Part shown: in pieces, positions 55,637-64,000 of the stretch | Layout: every line of letters starts with the position of its first letter | Numbering within the stretch: position 1 is the first letter of the stretch | NCBI RefSeq assembly: GCF_001422985.1 | Contig: NZ_LMNL01000012.1 | Location: 65,096-129,095, forward strand | DNA length: 64,000 nucleotides | Direction: 5' to 3' | Source: Methylobacterium sp. Leaf117 | GTDB lineage: Bacteria; Pseudomonadota; Alphaproteobacteria; Rhizobiales; Beijerinckiaceae | Notes under the pieces: model-generated | Databases searched by the model: none | Seen by the model: the letters and a program-made list of their open reading frames with translations, nothing else | Told to the model about the DNA's origin: nothing | Translations under genes and position numbers: made by a program

Positions 55637-56809
55637 ATGTCCGAGCCTGCCACACGCCCCGTGCCCGAAACCCTTCCGAGCGACTTCACGTTCCGGGTCG
55701 ACGCCACCGACGGCGCGGCGCGCACGGGCGCGATCGCGATGCCGCGCGGGATCATCCGGACGCCCGCCTTCATGCCGGTCGGCACGGCCGCCACCGTCAA
55801 GGCGATGTATCCCGGACAGGTCCGCGACCTCGGCGCCGACGTGGTGCTGGGCAACACCTACCACCTGATGCTGCGCCCCGGCCCCGAGCGCATGGCGCGG
55901 CTCGGCGGCCTACACCATTTCATGAACTGGCCGCACCCGATCCTCACCGATTCCGGCGGCTTCCAGGTCATGTCGCTCTCGGCCCTGCGCAAGCTCGACG
56001 AGCAGGGCGTGACCTTCCGCTCGCATGTCGACGGCTCGACCCACCACATGAGCCCCGAACGCTCGATCGAGATCCAGGGCCTGCTCGGCTCGGACATCCA
56101 GATGCAGCTCGACGAATGCGTCCGCCTGCCGGCCGAGCGCGACACCATCGAGAAGGCGATGCACCTGTCGCTGCGCTGGGCCGAGCGCTGCCGCGTCGCC
56201 TTCGGCGAGCAGCCCGGCAAGGCGATGTTCGGCATCGTCCAGGGGGGCGACCTGCCCGACCTGCGTGTCGAGAGCGCCCGTGCCCTCGTCGACCTCGACC
56301 TGAAGGGCTACGCCATCGGGGGCCTCGCGGTGGGTGAACCGCAGGCGGTGATGCTGGCCATGATCGAGACGGTGGAGCCGCACCTCCCGGCGGACAAGCC
56401 GCGCTACCTCATGGGCGTCGGCACCCCCGACGACCTGATGCGCTCGGTGATGCGCGGCATCGACATGTTCGACTGCGTGATGCCGACCCGCGCCGGCCGC
56501 CACGGCCTGGCCTATACCCGCCACGGCCGCATCAACCTGCGCAACGCCCGCCACGGCGAGGACACCCGGCCGCTGGACGAGGCCTCGACCTGCCCGGCCG
56601 CCCGCGACTATTCCCGCGCCTATCTCCATCACCTCGTGCGCAGCGACGAGATCCTGGGCATGATGCTGCTGACCTGGAACAACCTGTCCTACTATCAGGA
56701 CCTGATGGCGGGGATGCGTGCCGCCATCGTGCAGGGGCGGCTCGCCGACTTCTGTGACGAGACCCGCGCCGCCTGGGCCCGGGCGGAGGCCGAGCGCGCC
56801 GCGGCCTGA
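55637..56809 (+). CDS. tgt: Queuine tRNA-guanine transglycosylase (bacterial TGT)
   Basis: Exchanges G34 for preQ1 in the anticodon of Asp, Asn, His and Tyr tRNAs. The 390-residue barrel has [23 protein letters not shown] with a catalytic Asp, [15 protein letters not shown] and the nucleophile region [15 protein letters not shown]. The zinc loop is unusual: the Z. mobilis-type C-x-C-x2-C is here S-x-C-x2-A (STCPAA before [11 protein letters not shown]), with only one of three Cys. The start at 55637 gives the normal N-terminus. It follows queA in an apparent operon. Confidence 0.95.
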   Translation: MSEPATRPVPETLPSDFTFRVDATDGAARTGAIAMPRGIIRTPAFMPVGTAATVKAMYPGQVRDLGADVVLGNTYHLMLRPGPERMARLGGLHHFMNWPHPILTDSGGFQVMSLSALRKLDEQGVTFRSHVDGSTHHMSPERSIEIQGLLGSDIQMQLDECVRLPAERDTIEKAMHLSLRWAERCRVAFGEQPGKAMFGIVQGGDLPDLRVESARALVDLDLKGYAIGGLAVGEPQAVMLAMIETVEPHLPADKPRYLMGVGTPDDLMRSVMRGIDMFDCVMPTRAGRHGLAYTRHGRINLRNARHGEDTRPLDEASTCPAARDYSRAYLHHLVRSDEILGMMLLTWNNLSYYQDLMAGMRAAIVQGRLADFCDETRAAWARAEAERAAA

Positions 56810-56952
56810 CGGTCCGTTCCGGGCCTGCCGCCTCACCCGTCCCCTGGCCCAACCGCAAAGCCGGTTGACCCCATACCGCCGACCCCCTATTGCGAGCCAC
56901 GCCGTCCGAAACGGCCCGGCCCCCGAGAGGGCCGCATCGCCCCTTCGGACGC

Positions 56953-57028
<76 letters not shown>

Positions 57029-57649
57029 CATTCCCTTCCGTCACGACGACTTGAGCGATTTCTTCGCGGCAACCCGAACTGGTGTGCGGCTCACGCCCGC
57101 CGGTCCTGTCGCGACGCCTGATATGCGAGCAGCCGGGACCTGCGCCACACGGATCGGCAAGGACCCTGTGCCCGGCCGGCCGCGCGACAGTCCAGGTTGT
57201 CGATGGTGCGCCGGCGCGGACGTCGGGGCGTGCCCGGGGTCGGGCGGCCTGAGCAAGCGGTGATCCGGTCGACGGCCGCTTTGTCCGTACCAGCTCGGCC
57301 TTCGCCCCCTCGCTTCAGCGTTCAGAACCGCGCTCACGGCCAGGTCTGCGCCGCCCCGCCGGATTGCATCCCACGCCAGCCGCCGCACGCGCCGGTTTGG
57401 CGCGGCACAACGCTCCAGCGAAGTTCGACACGGGGCCGGTGAACAAGTCGAACGACTCCCGGTTAGCCGTAAGCTGCAGTTGTCGTGTGAAAGATTTATT
57501 CTCTTCTGATGCAGTGCGGCAAACTGTGCTGCATTCGCACAGGGGTCTATCATACAGCAACCTATCGCGTGCCGATCTGATCTGAGCACGGGCGCAGGCC
57601 TGTGCGTGGAACCGTTCACCGCCCCAAAAAATCAATCATGGAGGATACT
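57029..57649. other. Gene-poor region between tRNA-Lys and the RTX gene
   Basis: About 620 bases with no convincing gene. Frames present show no conserved sequence, and 57430-57560 is markedly less GC-rich than the surroundings. That stretch holds an imperfect inverted repeat (ATGCAG at 57509-57514 and CTGCAT at 57529-57534) and a possible -10 element TATCAT (57548-57553). It may be the regulatory region of the RTX gene. I looked for a repeat of the tRNA 3' end that would mark an integrated element and saw none in the window. Confidence 0.45.
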
Positions 57650-58744
57650 ATGGCATCGATCTCGGGAACGAATGGCAATGATGTTCTGACCGGTACGACT
57701 GACGACGACATCATCCTCGGTCTCCTTGGAAACGATACCCTCTCGGACCCCGGCGGGTTCAACAGGATCGACGGTCAGGACGGCAACGATACGATCACGG
57801 GCGGTGCCGATCTGGACTTCATCGCGGGCGGTACCGGGGACGATCTGATCCGTGGTGGAGCCGGCGCCGATCAGATCATCGGTGAAGCCGGCAACGATAC
57901 GATCTACACCGAAGACGGCGACGATTATGCTGCCGGCAATCCGGGCGACGACATCCTCTACGGTGCTGCCGGCAACGACTTCCTCGTCGGCGAAGCGGGC
58001 CGGGATCAAGTCTTCGGTGAAGCCGGCAATGACTTTGTCGCCGGTGGCGATGACGACGATTCTCTCGATGGCGGCGACGGCGACGACCTCGTCGATGGCG
58101 ATCTGGGCAACGACACCCTCGTGGGTGCGGCGGGCGACGATACCCTGTTCGGCGACTTCGGCGATGACCGGCTCGCCGGGGGAACGGGGACCAACATCCT
58201 CGACGGCGCTCAAGGGGCCGACACCGCCGTGTTCGACTATGCGCTTCCGAGCGGCGACGCCGTGTCGTCGGCCGGCGTTCTGAGCACGATCACCACGGCA
58301 TCGGGGCTCGATACCATCAAGAACGTCGAAGTGTTCGAGTTCACGAACGGGAAGGTCGTGCAGGGCGACGGCAATGCTCTCGTCGACGATCTGTTCTACT
58401 TCAGCCAGAACCCGGACGTCTTCCAGGCCGGCACCGATCCCGAGGTGCATTTCGCCGCCTTCGGCTGGCAGGAAGGGCGGAACCCGAATGCGTTCTTCGA
58501 CACCACGGGGTACCTGACGGCGTACCAGGATGTGGCCGCCGCAGGGATCAACCCGCTCGAACACTACCTCGCTTTCGGCTGGAAGGAGGGCCGCGATCCC
58601 TCCGCCGGCTTCGACACGCAGGGGTACCTGGCCGCCAATCCCGATGTCGCCGCGGCCGGCTTCAATCCGCTTCAGCATTTCCTGGAGTTCGGAGCCGCCG
58701 AGGGGCGTCAGCCGGTCGTCGGCGATGGCGTCTTCCACGCCTGA
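57650..58744 (+). CDS. RTX (hemolysin-type calcium-binding repeat) protein with C-terminal FGWxEGRxP repeats
   Basis: A 364-residue acidic protein. Residues 1-200 are RTX nonapeptide repeats (GGxGxDxLx type, such as GNDTLSDPGG, GGAGADQIIG, GGDGDDLVDG) that bind calcium and fold as a beta-roll. From about 245 to 358 there are three repeats of about 38 residues, each ending AFGWxEGRxP or FGAAEGRQP with a GYL/YF..(N)PDVAAAG..P..H core. Secretion would be type I, with no obvious classic C-terminal signal. No tolC, ABC or membrane-fusion gene is nearby. GGAGGA lies 5 bases before the ATG at 57650. Confidence 0.9.
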   Translation: MASISGTNGNDVLTGTTDDDIILGLLGNDTLSDPGGFNRIDGQDGNDTITGGADLDFIAGGTGDDLIRGGAGADQIIGEAGNDTIYTEDGDDYAAGNPGDDILYGAAGNDFLVGEAGRDQVFGEAGNDFVAGGDDDDSLDGGDGDDLVDGDLGNDTLVGAAGDDTLFGDFGDDRLAGGTGTNILDGAQGADTAVFDYALPSGDAVSSAGVLSTITTASGLDTIKNVEVFEFTNGKVVQGDGNALVDDLFYFSQNPDVFQAGTDPEVHFAAFGWQEGRNPNAFFDTTGYLTAYQDVAAAGINPLEHYLAFGWKEGRDPSAGFDTQGYLAANPDVAAAGFNPLQHFLEFGAAEGRQPVVGDGVFHA

Positions 58745-58758
58745 GATCTGCGGCTTGG

Positions 58759-58784
58759 GTCCACGCGCCGCCCTGCGCGTGGAC
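58759..58784. terminator. Hairpin after the RTX gene
   Basis: GTCCACGCGC (58759-58768) and GCGCGTGGAC (58775-58784) make a perfect 10-bp stem with a 6-base loop, 15 bases after the RTX stop. There is no U-tract, so it may be a stabilising hairpin. Confidence 0.5.
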
Positions 58785-58963
58785 ACGAATCGATGGAGAT
58801 CGTGTCGCGGGCAACCACGCGCGCCGGGTGATCGCGACACGGTCTCATCGTCAGAATCGACGGAGCGCGTCCGGGCTGCGCCGCCCCCAGGCGGTTCCGT
58901 ATCCATATGCGCGACGCGGCGCAGGGCCGCGATATGAGGTGCGGCGAACCGCGGCGCCGGGAG

Positions 58964-59074
58964 TCAGTTCGCGCGCTGCTCGATCGGGATCGGGGAGCGC
59001 AGGAAGATCAGAACGCCGCCGACGACGGACAGCGCGAGGGCGCAGGCGAACAGGAGGAAGAACCAGCGAGGCAT
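58964..59074 (-). CDS. Tiny single-pass membrane protein
   Basis: A 36-residue protein: PRWFFLLFACALALSVVGGV then FLRSPIPIEQRAN. Found as the end of a longer frame whose upstream part is not convincing. The hydrophobic helix with a basic start is the main reason to list it; the ribosome site is weak. Confidence 0.4.
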   Translation of the reverse strand: MPRWFFLLFACALALSVVGGVLIFLRSPIPIEQRAN

Positions 59075-59139
59075 GGCTCTGGATAGCACGCCGGCCGCCG
59101 AAATCTCAGACCGACCCCGTGGGTACGACAGCTTTCCGG

Positions 59140-59463
59140 CTATCGCAGCACCCGCGCACCCGGATTGGTCACCGCGACCGGCTCCGGCGCCTCGCTCGGT
59201 TCGGCATCCCGAAGCCCTGCCCACAGTTTCCACTCGCCCCAGGCCGCGTCGAGGGCCGCGATGGCAGCGTCGCGGGAAGCCACGGTGGCGCCGCGCCGGA
59301 ACGGGGCCGCGCCGATGTCGAGGTGCAGACCCCAGGTCCATTGCGCGGCCGGCGCCGGATCGTCGCTGATGCAATCGACCCGCCCGACGATCAGGGCTCC
59401 GCTGGTGATGACGTAGGTTTCGCGCGGATGGTCTTCGAGGCGGGTGTAGATCAGCTTGGCCAC
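59140..59463 (-). CDS. Hypothetical protein
   Basis: A 107-residue cytoplasmic-looking protein. AKLIYTRLEDHPRETYVITS leads into GALIVGRVDCISDDP, then WTWGLHLDIGAAPFRRGATV and a helical end with AAIAALDAAWGEWKLWAGL. The Trp-rich, short-domain look resembles small conserved hypothetical proteins in this lineage. The start is a GTG at 59463 with GGGA upstream. Confidence 0.6.
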   Translation of the reverse strand: MAKLIYTRLEDHPRETYVITSGALIVGRVDCISDDPAPAAQWTWGLHLDIGAAPFRRGATVASRDAAIAALDAAWGEWKLWAGLRDAEPSEAPEPVAVTNPGARVLR

Positions 59464-59560
59464 GAATGCCGGTCCCTGATTTGCGACGAAGGCCGGGCTA
59501 GTGCTTCGGCCGTCGAATGTCGACCGGCGGATTCCGCCGGTTGTTCCATCGAAAACCGGT

Positions 59561-60880
59561 TCAGATCTTCCGGTAGCGGATGAGACCGTCGATGCACCCA
59601 CGCTCGGGAAGGGTTTGGCCGCGAGCGAATGCCGCCCAGAGTGCGCGCAGATCGCGACCGGCGCGGTCGATCTCGGGCCAGGATGCGCCGGCGAGGTAGG
59701 CGGCGTCGCGCCAGACCGTTTCCGATCCGAACAGGAGGGGCAATTCGATGGCGTGGGCGGCGCCGAAGGGATTGCCGGGCGCGCGCCAGTCGAGAGTGTA
59801 GCGATGGACCCGGCCGCCGGCCCGGGCGTGGCGCCGGGCGAAGCGGCGCACGGCCTCCGCATAGACCGTGTGGGTGATGAAGCCCACCAGACCGCGTGCC
59901 AGCAGCCTGCCGATCCCGGGCAGGCGCAGCCACGGCTGCAACACCGGAATCGTGGGCAGGAAGAAGCGGCCTTCTTCGGCCGTGTAGCCGATCAGCAGGT
60001 CGACCTGCGGCGCTGCCCGGTCCCAGGCCGCCGCCATCCCGGATTCCGGGGGCAGGGGGGCATGGCCGTACTGGGTTCCGAACGGCATGAAGCCCGCGAG
60101 GCCGAACCACCTCGCCCGTGCCGCGACGCGGCCCTGGCGCGCGAGCACCTGCGCAGTCGTCATGGCGCGCGTGACCGGCACCTGTGCCATGGCGGCGTTC
60201 ATGCGCCGGCGGCGATGGCGGATGCCCAGCGGCGCGCTCTGGATGATGGCGCGGCGAAACAGCGTCCCGGCCTCCTCGGTCGCCATCAGGTGCGCCACCG
60301 CGTCTCCGCCGGCGGATTGCCCGAAGGCCGTGACCGCCTCGGGGTCGCCGCCGAAGGCCGCGATGTTGCGTCGAACCCAGCGGAAGGCGGCGATCTGATC
60401 GAGCAGGCCGAGATTGGCCGGGCGGCCCGCGTCATCCCCGAGATAGCCGAACAGGCCGAGCCGATAGGTCACCGTGACGACGATGACCCGCTGCTCGGCC
60501 GCCAGTCGCGCCGGGTCGCCGCAGGGCGCATCGCCGGCGCCACAGATGTAGGAGCCGCCATGAATCCAGACCATGACGGGCAGGCGCTCCTGGGCGCCGC
60601 GATCGACCGGGCAGGTGATCGAGAGGCGCTGGCACGCCTCGTCCTGGGTGAGCGTGCCGAGAGCGCCGCCGAGGGCCTCCTCAAGGAACGGGATCGCGAC
60701 CTGCGGGCAGGCCGGGGCCCATTCGGTAGCCTGAAACGGCTCGGTCCAGTCCGGCACCGGCTCGGGAAGGGCGAAGCGCGCGGCCTGCGCGTAGGGAATC
60801 CCGGTGGCGCGCGTGACCGCACCGTCGACCCGGGCCACCACCGGGCCACAGGGCGGGAAGAAGCGGCACGGCTCGCTCAT
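59561..60880 (-). CDS. Carboxylesterase, type B
   Basis: A 439-residue serine esterase. Early motifs AVTRATGIPYAQAARFALPE and VMVWIHGGSYICGAGD, the nucleophile GQSAGGDAVAHLM, an acid near YTAEEGRFF and a His in the PFGAAHAIELPLLF segment complete the triad. It lacks a signal peptide, so it is cytoplasmic and may act on xenobiotic or amino-acid esters. The downstream gene on the same strand is 100 bases away; the MFS transporter upstream ends in its own terminator, so it is probably monocistronic. Confidence 0.93.
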   Translation of the reverse strand: MSEPCRFFPPCGPVVARVDGAVTRATGIPYAQAARFALPEPVPDWTEPFQATEWAPACPQVAIPFLEEALGGALGTLTQDEACQRLSITCPVDRGAQERLPVMVWIHGGSYICGAGDAPCGDPARLAAEQRVIVVTVTYRLGLFGYLGDDAGRPANLGLLDQIAAFRWVRRNIAAFGGDPEAVTAFGQSAGGDAVAHLMATEEAGTLFRRAIIQSAPLGIRHRRRRMNAAMAQVPVTRAMTTAQVLARQGRVAARARWFGLAGFMPFGTQYGHAPLPPESGMAAAWDRAAPQVDLLIGYTAEEGRFFLPTIPVLQPWLRLPGIGRLLARGLVGFITHTVYAEAVRRFARRHARAGGRVHRYTLDWRAPGNPFGAAHAIELPLLFGSETVWRDAAYLAGASWPEIDRAGRDLRALWAAFARGQTLPERGCIDGLIRYRKI

Positions 60881-60918
60881 GCGGGACCACGCGGGCTATG
60901 CCTCGGCAATCGCATAGG

Positions 60919-60952
60919 AAAAAACCCCGCCGGCGCGGGGGCCGGGCGGGGC
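60919..60952 (-). terminator. Intrinsic terminator after the MFS gene (leftward)
   Basis: On the minus strand, GCCCCGCCCGG pairs with CCGGCGGGG-type sequence and is followed by TTTTTT (plus-strand A run at 60919-60924). It stops leftward transcripts of the transporter gene. Confidence 0.75.
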
Positions 60953-60979
60953 TTCGTCGGGGTCACGGGCCGGCTCGCC

Positions 60980-62314
60980 TCAGAGGCGGGCGGTCTCACG
61001 CCGGTTGAAGGCGAGGGCGCACAGGGTCGCGACGGCGCCGGACAGCAGGTAGACGCCGACCCAGGACAGACCGAAGCGGCTCGACACGCCGAGGGCCACC
61101 AGGGGCGCGAATCCGGCGCCGATCAGCCAGGCGAGATCCGAGGTCAGGGCGGCGCCGGTGTAGCGGAAGCGCGAACCGAGATTGGCCGTCACCGAGCCGG
61201 AGGTCTGGCCATAGGAGAAGCCGAGCAGGCCGAACCCGATCAGGACGTAGACGGTCTGGCCGAGTTCGCTGTCGCCGAACACGATGGGGGCGATGATGCT
61301 GGCCACCGCGAACACGGCGATCAGGGCGGCCGCGATGCCGACCGTGGTCCGCCGGCCGATGCGATCGGCCATGATGCCCGAGACCACGATGGTGCCGGCC
61401 GCCAGGAACGCCCCGGAGCACTGCACCAGCAGGAACTCGCTGGCCGAGCGCGCGGTGAACAGGTGAATCCAGCTGATCGGGAACACCGTCACGAGATGGA
61501 ACAGGGCGAAGCTCGCCAGCGGGACCACGGCGCCGATCAGCACGAAGCGTCCATGGGTGCGCAGCAGCTCCAGCACCGGCGTCGGCTCCAGCTCGCGCAT
61601 CTGAAGCATGCGCGAGAATTCCTCGGTGGCGACGAGGCGGAGGCGGGCGAACAGCGCCACCACGTTGATGGCGAAGGCCACGAAGAAGGGGTAGCGCCAG
61701 CCCCAGTCCAGGAAGTCCTCGGTGCTGAGATTTCCGACGAAGAACGCGAACAGCGCGCTCGCCAGCATGAAGCCCACGGGGGCGCCGAGCTGCGGGATCA
61801 TCGCGTACCAGCCGCGCTGCTTCTCGGGTGCGTTGAGGGCCAGGAGCGAGGCCAGACCGTCCCAGGCGCCGCCGAGGGCCAGCCCCTGCCCGAAGCGGAG
61901 GGCTGCGAGAATCCAGATCGAGAGGGCGCCGACCTGATGGTAGTTCGGCAGGAAGCCGATCGCCATGGTCGACCCACCGAGGAGGAACAACGCGATCGTC
62001 AGCTTGGCGGCACGCCCGTGGCGCCGGTCGATCTCCATGAAGATCACCGATCCGATCGGGCGGGCGATGAAGGCCAGGGCGAACAGCGCGAAGGCGTAGA
62101 GGGTGCCGGTCAGCGGGTCGGCGAAGGGGAAGAACACGCCGGGAAAGATCAGCACCGAGGCGATGCCGAAGACGAAGAAGTCGAAATACTCGGCGGCGCG
62201 GCCGATCACGACTCCGATGGCGATTTCGCCCGGCGCGACCGTGTGGTCGCTGGAAGCCTCGTGGGCGTCGCGTTCCAGCGACGACGAGGACGGCACTGCG
62301 TATTCTGCGCTCAT
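60980..62314 (-). CDS. MFS transporter, metabolite:H+ symporter-like
   Basis: A 444-residue transporter with 12 membrane segments. The N-terminal loop RAAEYFDFFVFGIASVLIFP and the helix 2-3 loop FIARPIGSVIFMEIDRRHGR are the marks of the MHS group (ProP, KgtP, ShiA). Probable substrates are organic acids or osmolytes; the sequence does not show which. The N-terminus is acidic/Ser-rich. It has its own terminator. It is divergent from cyoA. Confidence 0.92.
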   Translation of the reverse strand: MSAEYAVPSSSSLERDAHEASSDHTVAPGEIAIGVVIGRAAEYFDFFVFGIASVLIFPGVFFPFADPLTGTLYAFALFALAFIARPIGSVIFMEIDRRHGRAAKLTIALFLLGGSTMAIGFLPNYHQVGALSIWILAALRFGQGLALGGAWDGLASLLALNAPEKQRGWYAMIPQLGAPVGFMLASALFAFFVGNLSTEDFLDWGWRYPFFVAFAINVVALFARLRLVATEEFSRMLQMRELEPTPVLELLRTHGRFVLIGAVVPLASFALFHLVTVFPISWIHLFTARSASEFLLVQCSGAFLAAGTIVVSGIMADRIGRRTTVGIAAALIAVFAVASIIAPIVFGDSELGQTVYVLIGFGLLGFSYGQTSGSVTANLGSRFRYTGAALTSDLAWLIGAGFAPLVALGVSSRFGLSWVGVYLLSGAVATLCALAFNRRETARL

Positions 62315-62665
62315 CGAGAGGACCGGGCTCGCTTCATGCGTTCGGGGCCGGATCGGGCGCCGGAAAGCGCGCGGGGGCCGAAGGGGTTTGGACTACGTTT
62401 ACGCCGCGTGATTCGTCTGCGTCAAAGCACGGCGTGACGCGCTCCACCGGGAACGCCGCGACCAAAAGGCACGACTCGGTTTCCCACGGAAAAAATCCCT
62501 TAGCACAGCTTAACTTACAACCGCCATGAGCGCAGCGCTGATCAGACGCGCCACGCGCGACTTGTCAGAGCCCTGTGTTGCGGCGCAGTGAGACGCAGCG
62601 CTTCCGTCCTCCCGTCCCAGGGGGGAACGGGAAGGTGCTCCTCCGAGATCGCGCCAGACGAGTCC
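62315..62665. other. Intergenic region upstream of cyoA
   Basis: About 350 bases between divergent genes, with an A/T-rich pocket near 62485-62520 that likely holds the cyo promoter. No EcfG-type element and no gene supported. Confidence 0.4.
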
Positions 62666-63913
62666 ATGCCCGTCAAATCCATGCCCGTCAAAATCCTTCG
62701 CACGCTCGTCCTCCTTCCGCTGTTCGGCCTGCTCTCCGGCTGCAACATGGTTCTGATGCAGCCGTCCGGTGACATCGCCGCGCGCCAGCGCGACCTGATC
62801 CTGGCCTCCACCGGCCTGATGCTGCTGATCATCATTCCGGTGATCGCCTTCACGCTGCTGTTCGCTTGGCGCTACCGCATCTCGAACAAGGACGCCGAGT
62901 ACGATCCCGACTGGCATCACTCGACCCAGCTCGAAGTGCTGATCTGGTCCGCCCCGCTGGTGATCGTGATCGCGCTCGGAGCGCTGACCTGGATCAGCAC
63001 CCACACCCTCGATCCCTACCGGCCCCTGAGCCGGCTCGACGCGGACCGCCCGCTGCCGGCGGGGGTCAAGCCGCTGACGGTCGAGGTCGTCGCACTCGAT
63101 TGGAAATGGCTGTTCTTCTACCCAGATCAGGGTATCGCCACCGTCAACGAACTGGCCGCACCGGTCGACGTGCCGATCTCCTTCAAGATCACCTCAGCCA
63201 CCGTGATGAATTCGTTCTTCGTTCCCGCTCTCGCCGGTCAGATCTACGCCATGGCCGGCATGGAGACCAAGTTGCACGCGGTGATCAACAAGGCCGGTGT
63301 GTATGAAGGTCTTTCGGCCAACTACAGCGGCTCGGGCTTCTCGCGGATGAACTTCAAGTTCCATGGCCTCGACCAGGCCGGGTTCGACGCCTGGGTCGCC
63401 AAGGTGAAGGCGGAGGGCCAATCGCTCACCCGCCAGTCCTACATTGAACTGGAGAAGCCGAGCGAGCGCGAGCCCGTCCGCTACTTCTCCTCTGTCGAGA
63501 ACGGCCTCTACAGCGCGGTGCTCAACATGTGTGCCATTCCCGGCAAGATGTGCATGAACGAGATGATGCACATCGACGCCATGGGCGGCGCCGGCAAGGA
63601 GAGCCACGCCAATCGCGAGCGGCTCGAATACGACAATCGCTACGCCGAGCAGGGCGTGGAGGCTCCCGCCGCCACCGTCGGCGGCTCGGGTCGTGAGTCG
63701 CACAGCCCGGAGCAGCCCGAAGGCATGAAGCCGAAGAGCATCGCGCCCGAGGTGAAGCCGGGTTCGGCACCGGAACATTCCGGACACGATCATTCTGGAC
63801 CTGACCACGGCGCTCACCAGGGCCAAGCCGGCCCAGCGGGCGACGGCAAGGATTCGAAGGGCTCGGATTCGAAGGGCTCGGACTCGATCGCGCCCGGCCA
63901 ACTGAATCGCTAA
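62666..63913 (+). CDS. cyoA: Cytochrome bo3 ubiquinol oxidase subunit II
   Basis: Subunit II of the quinol oxidase. The 415-residue lipoprotein has lipobox LLSGC, two membrane helices (LMLLIIIPVIAFTLLFAWRY, LVIVIALGALTWI) and a cupredoxin domain (WKWLFFYPDQGIATVNELA, SATVMNSFFVPALAGQIYAM). The Cu(A) ligands are absent, as in quinol oxidases (NMCAIPGKMC has no CxxxC site). The C-terminal tail is long and unusual: His-rich (HSGHDHSGPDHGAH) and then repeated KGSDS. The start is uncertain because the first 15 bases are tandemly duplicated, giving ATG at 62666 and 62681. cyoB follows. Confidence 0.92.
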   Translation: MPVKSMPVKILRTLVLLPLFGLLSGCNMVLMQPSGDIAARQRDLILASTGLMLLIIIPVIAFTLLFAWRYRISNKDAEYDPDWHHSTQLEVLIWSAPLVIVIALGALTWISTHTLDPYRPLSRLDADRPLPAGVKPLTVEVVALDWKWLFFYPDQGIATVNELAAPVDVPISFKITSATVMNSFFVPALAGQIYAMAGMETKLHAVINKAGVYEGLSANYSGSGFSRMNFKFHGLDQAGFDAWVAKVKAEGQSLTRQSYIELEKPSEREPVRYFSSVENGLYSAVLNMCAIPGKMCMNEMMHIDAMGGAGKESHANRERLEYDNRYAEQGVEAPAATVGGSGRESHSPEQPEGMKPKSIAPEVKPGSAPEHSGHDHSGPDHGAHQGQAGPAGDGKDSKGSDSKGSDSIAPGQLNR

Positions 63914-63973
63914 TCGCGGACGCTTCTGTCGCCCGCCCCTCCATTCGGCACACTCCTCTGACGAGTAGGTCCC

Positions 63974-64000
63974 ATGTTCTCCAATCCGGATCTCCAGAAG
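63974..64000 (+). CDS. cyoB: Cytochrome bo3 ubiquinol oxidase subunit I, start only
   Basis: Nine codons before the window ends: MFSNPDLQK, the usual start of CyoB. It lies 60 bases after cyoA in the expected order. Confidence 0.8.

Noticed and set aside
57029..57649. Integrated element at tRNA-Lys
   Set aside because: No integrase, no second copy of the tRNA 3' end in the window and no mobile-element gene.
59501..62437. Plus-strand frame of 978 codons opposite the esterase and MFS genes
   Set aside because: It spans two real minus-strand genes and a terminator; low-complexity Gly/Arg/Asp translation.

Overview
The window is GC-rich alphaproteobacterial chromosome, most likely from the Methylobacterium/Methylorubrum group (Hyphomicrobiales). 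The basis is a PhyR/NepR general-stress module with the PhyR phospho-aspartate at D190, many small secreted or membrane proteins of a type common in that group, a LuxR/LuxI pair, RTX proteins and a bo3-type quinol oxidase. No phage, insertion sequence, integrase or CRISPR array is visible. It reads as core genome with accessory pockets.

Layout. 1-8.8 kb: a truncated outer-membrane protein, uvrA with a LexA-like box, a NIT-domain chemoreceptor behind a 21-bp-phased direct repeat, and an orphan SNF2-like ATPase. 8.9-12.8 kb: a Holin-X-type envelope protein, a TerB protein, and the EF-P module (epmB-epmA divergent from efp). 12.8-19 kb: a DUF1624 membrane protein, a double cold-shock-domain protein, DUF192, a Tat-exported dienelactone hydrolase, a receiver-only regulator beside a small NepR-like protein, and an alpha/beta-hydrolase-like protein lacking its nucleophile. 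19-31 kb: a general stress response (GSR) neighbourhood with divergent nepR and phyR, DUF1328, a KGG protein, small secreted proteins, an L,D-transpeptidase lipoprotein, DUF3096, ppdK, a SleB-type hydrolase, acuI and a Gre-factor homologue. 31-41 kb: Sua5, an acyl-CoA dehydrogenase/enoyl-CoA hydratase/two-SDR operon, CorA, a second chemoreceptor and SRAP. 41-48 kb: adenine deaminase, several tiny proteins (one apparently starting at CTG), ctaA, a PAQR protein and a GH25 lysozyme. 48-57 kb: DUF488, LuxR/LuxI with a lux box, tRNA-Leu(GAG), a FliN-like protein, lipB, a CDF transporter, queA, tgt and tRNA-Lys(UUU). 57-64 kb: an RTX protein, a carboxylesterase, an MFS transporter, cyoA and the start of cyoB.

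Strongest integrated signal: intergenic regions between 8.8 and 31 kb carry seven matches to the sigma-EcfG promoter GGAAC-N16/17-(C/G)GTT, plus one single-mismatch copy. They lie 20-80 bp upstream of nepR, phyR, DUF1328, the KGG protein, a Holin-X-type protein, a secreted unknown and a Gre-factor homologue. The nepR and phyR copies are back to back with only 8 bp between their -35 elements. A minus-strand intrinsic terminator just downstream of phyR, with structured sequence before it, suggests an unannotated small RNA.

All calls come from reading the sequence. No database search or folding program was run.
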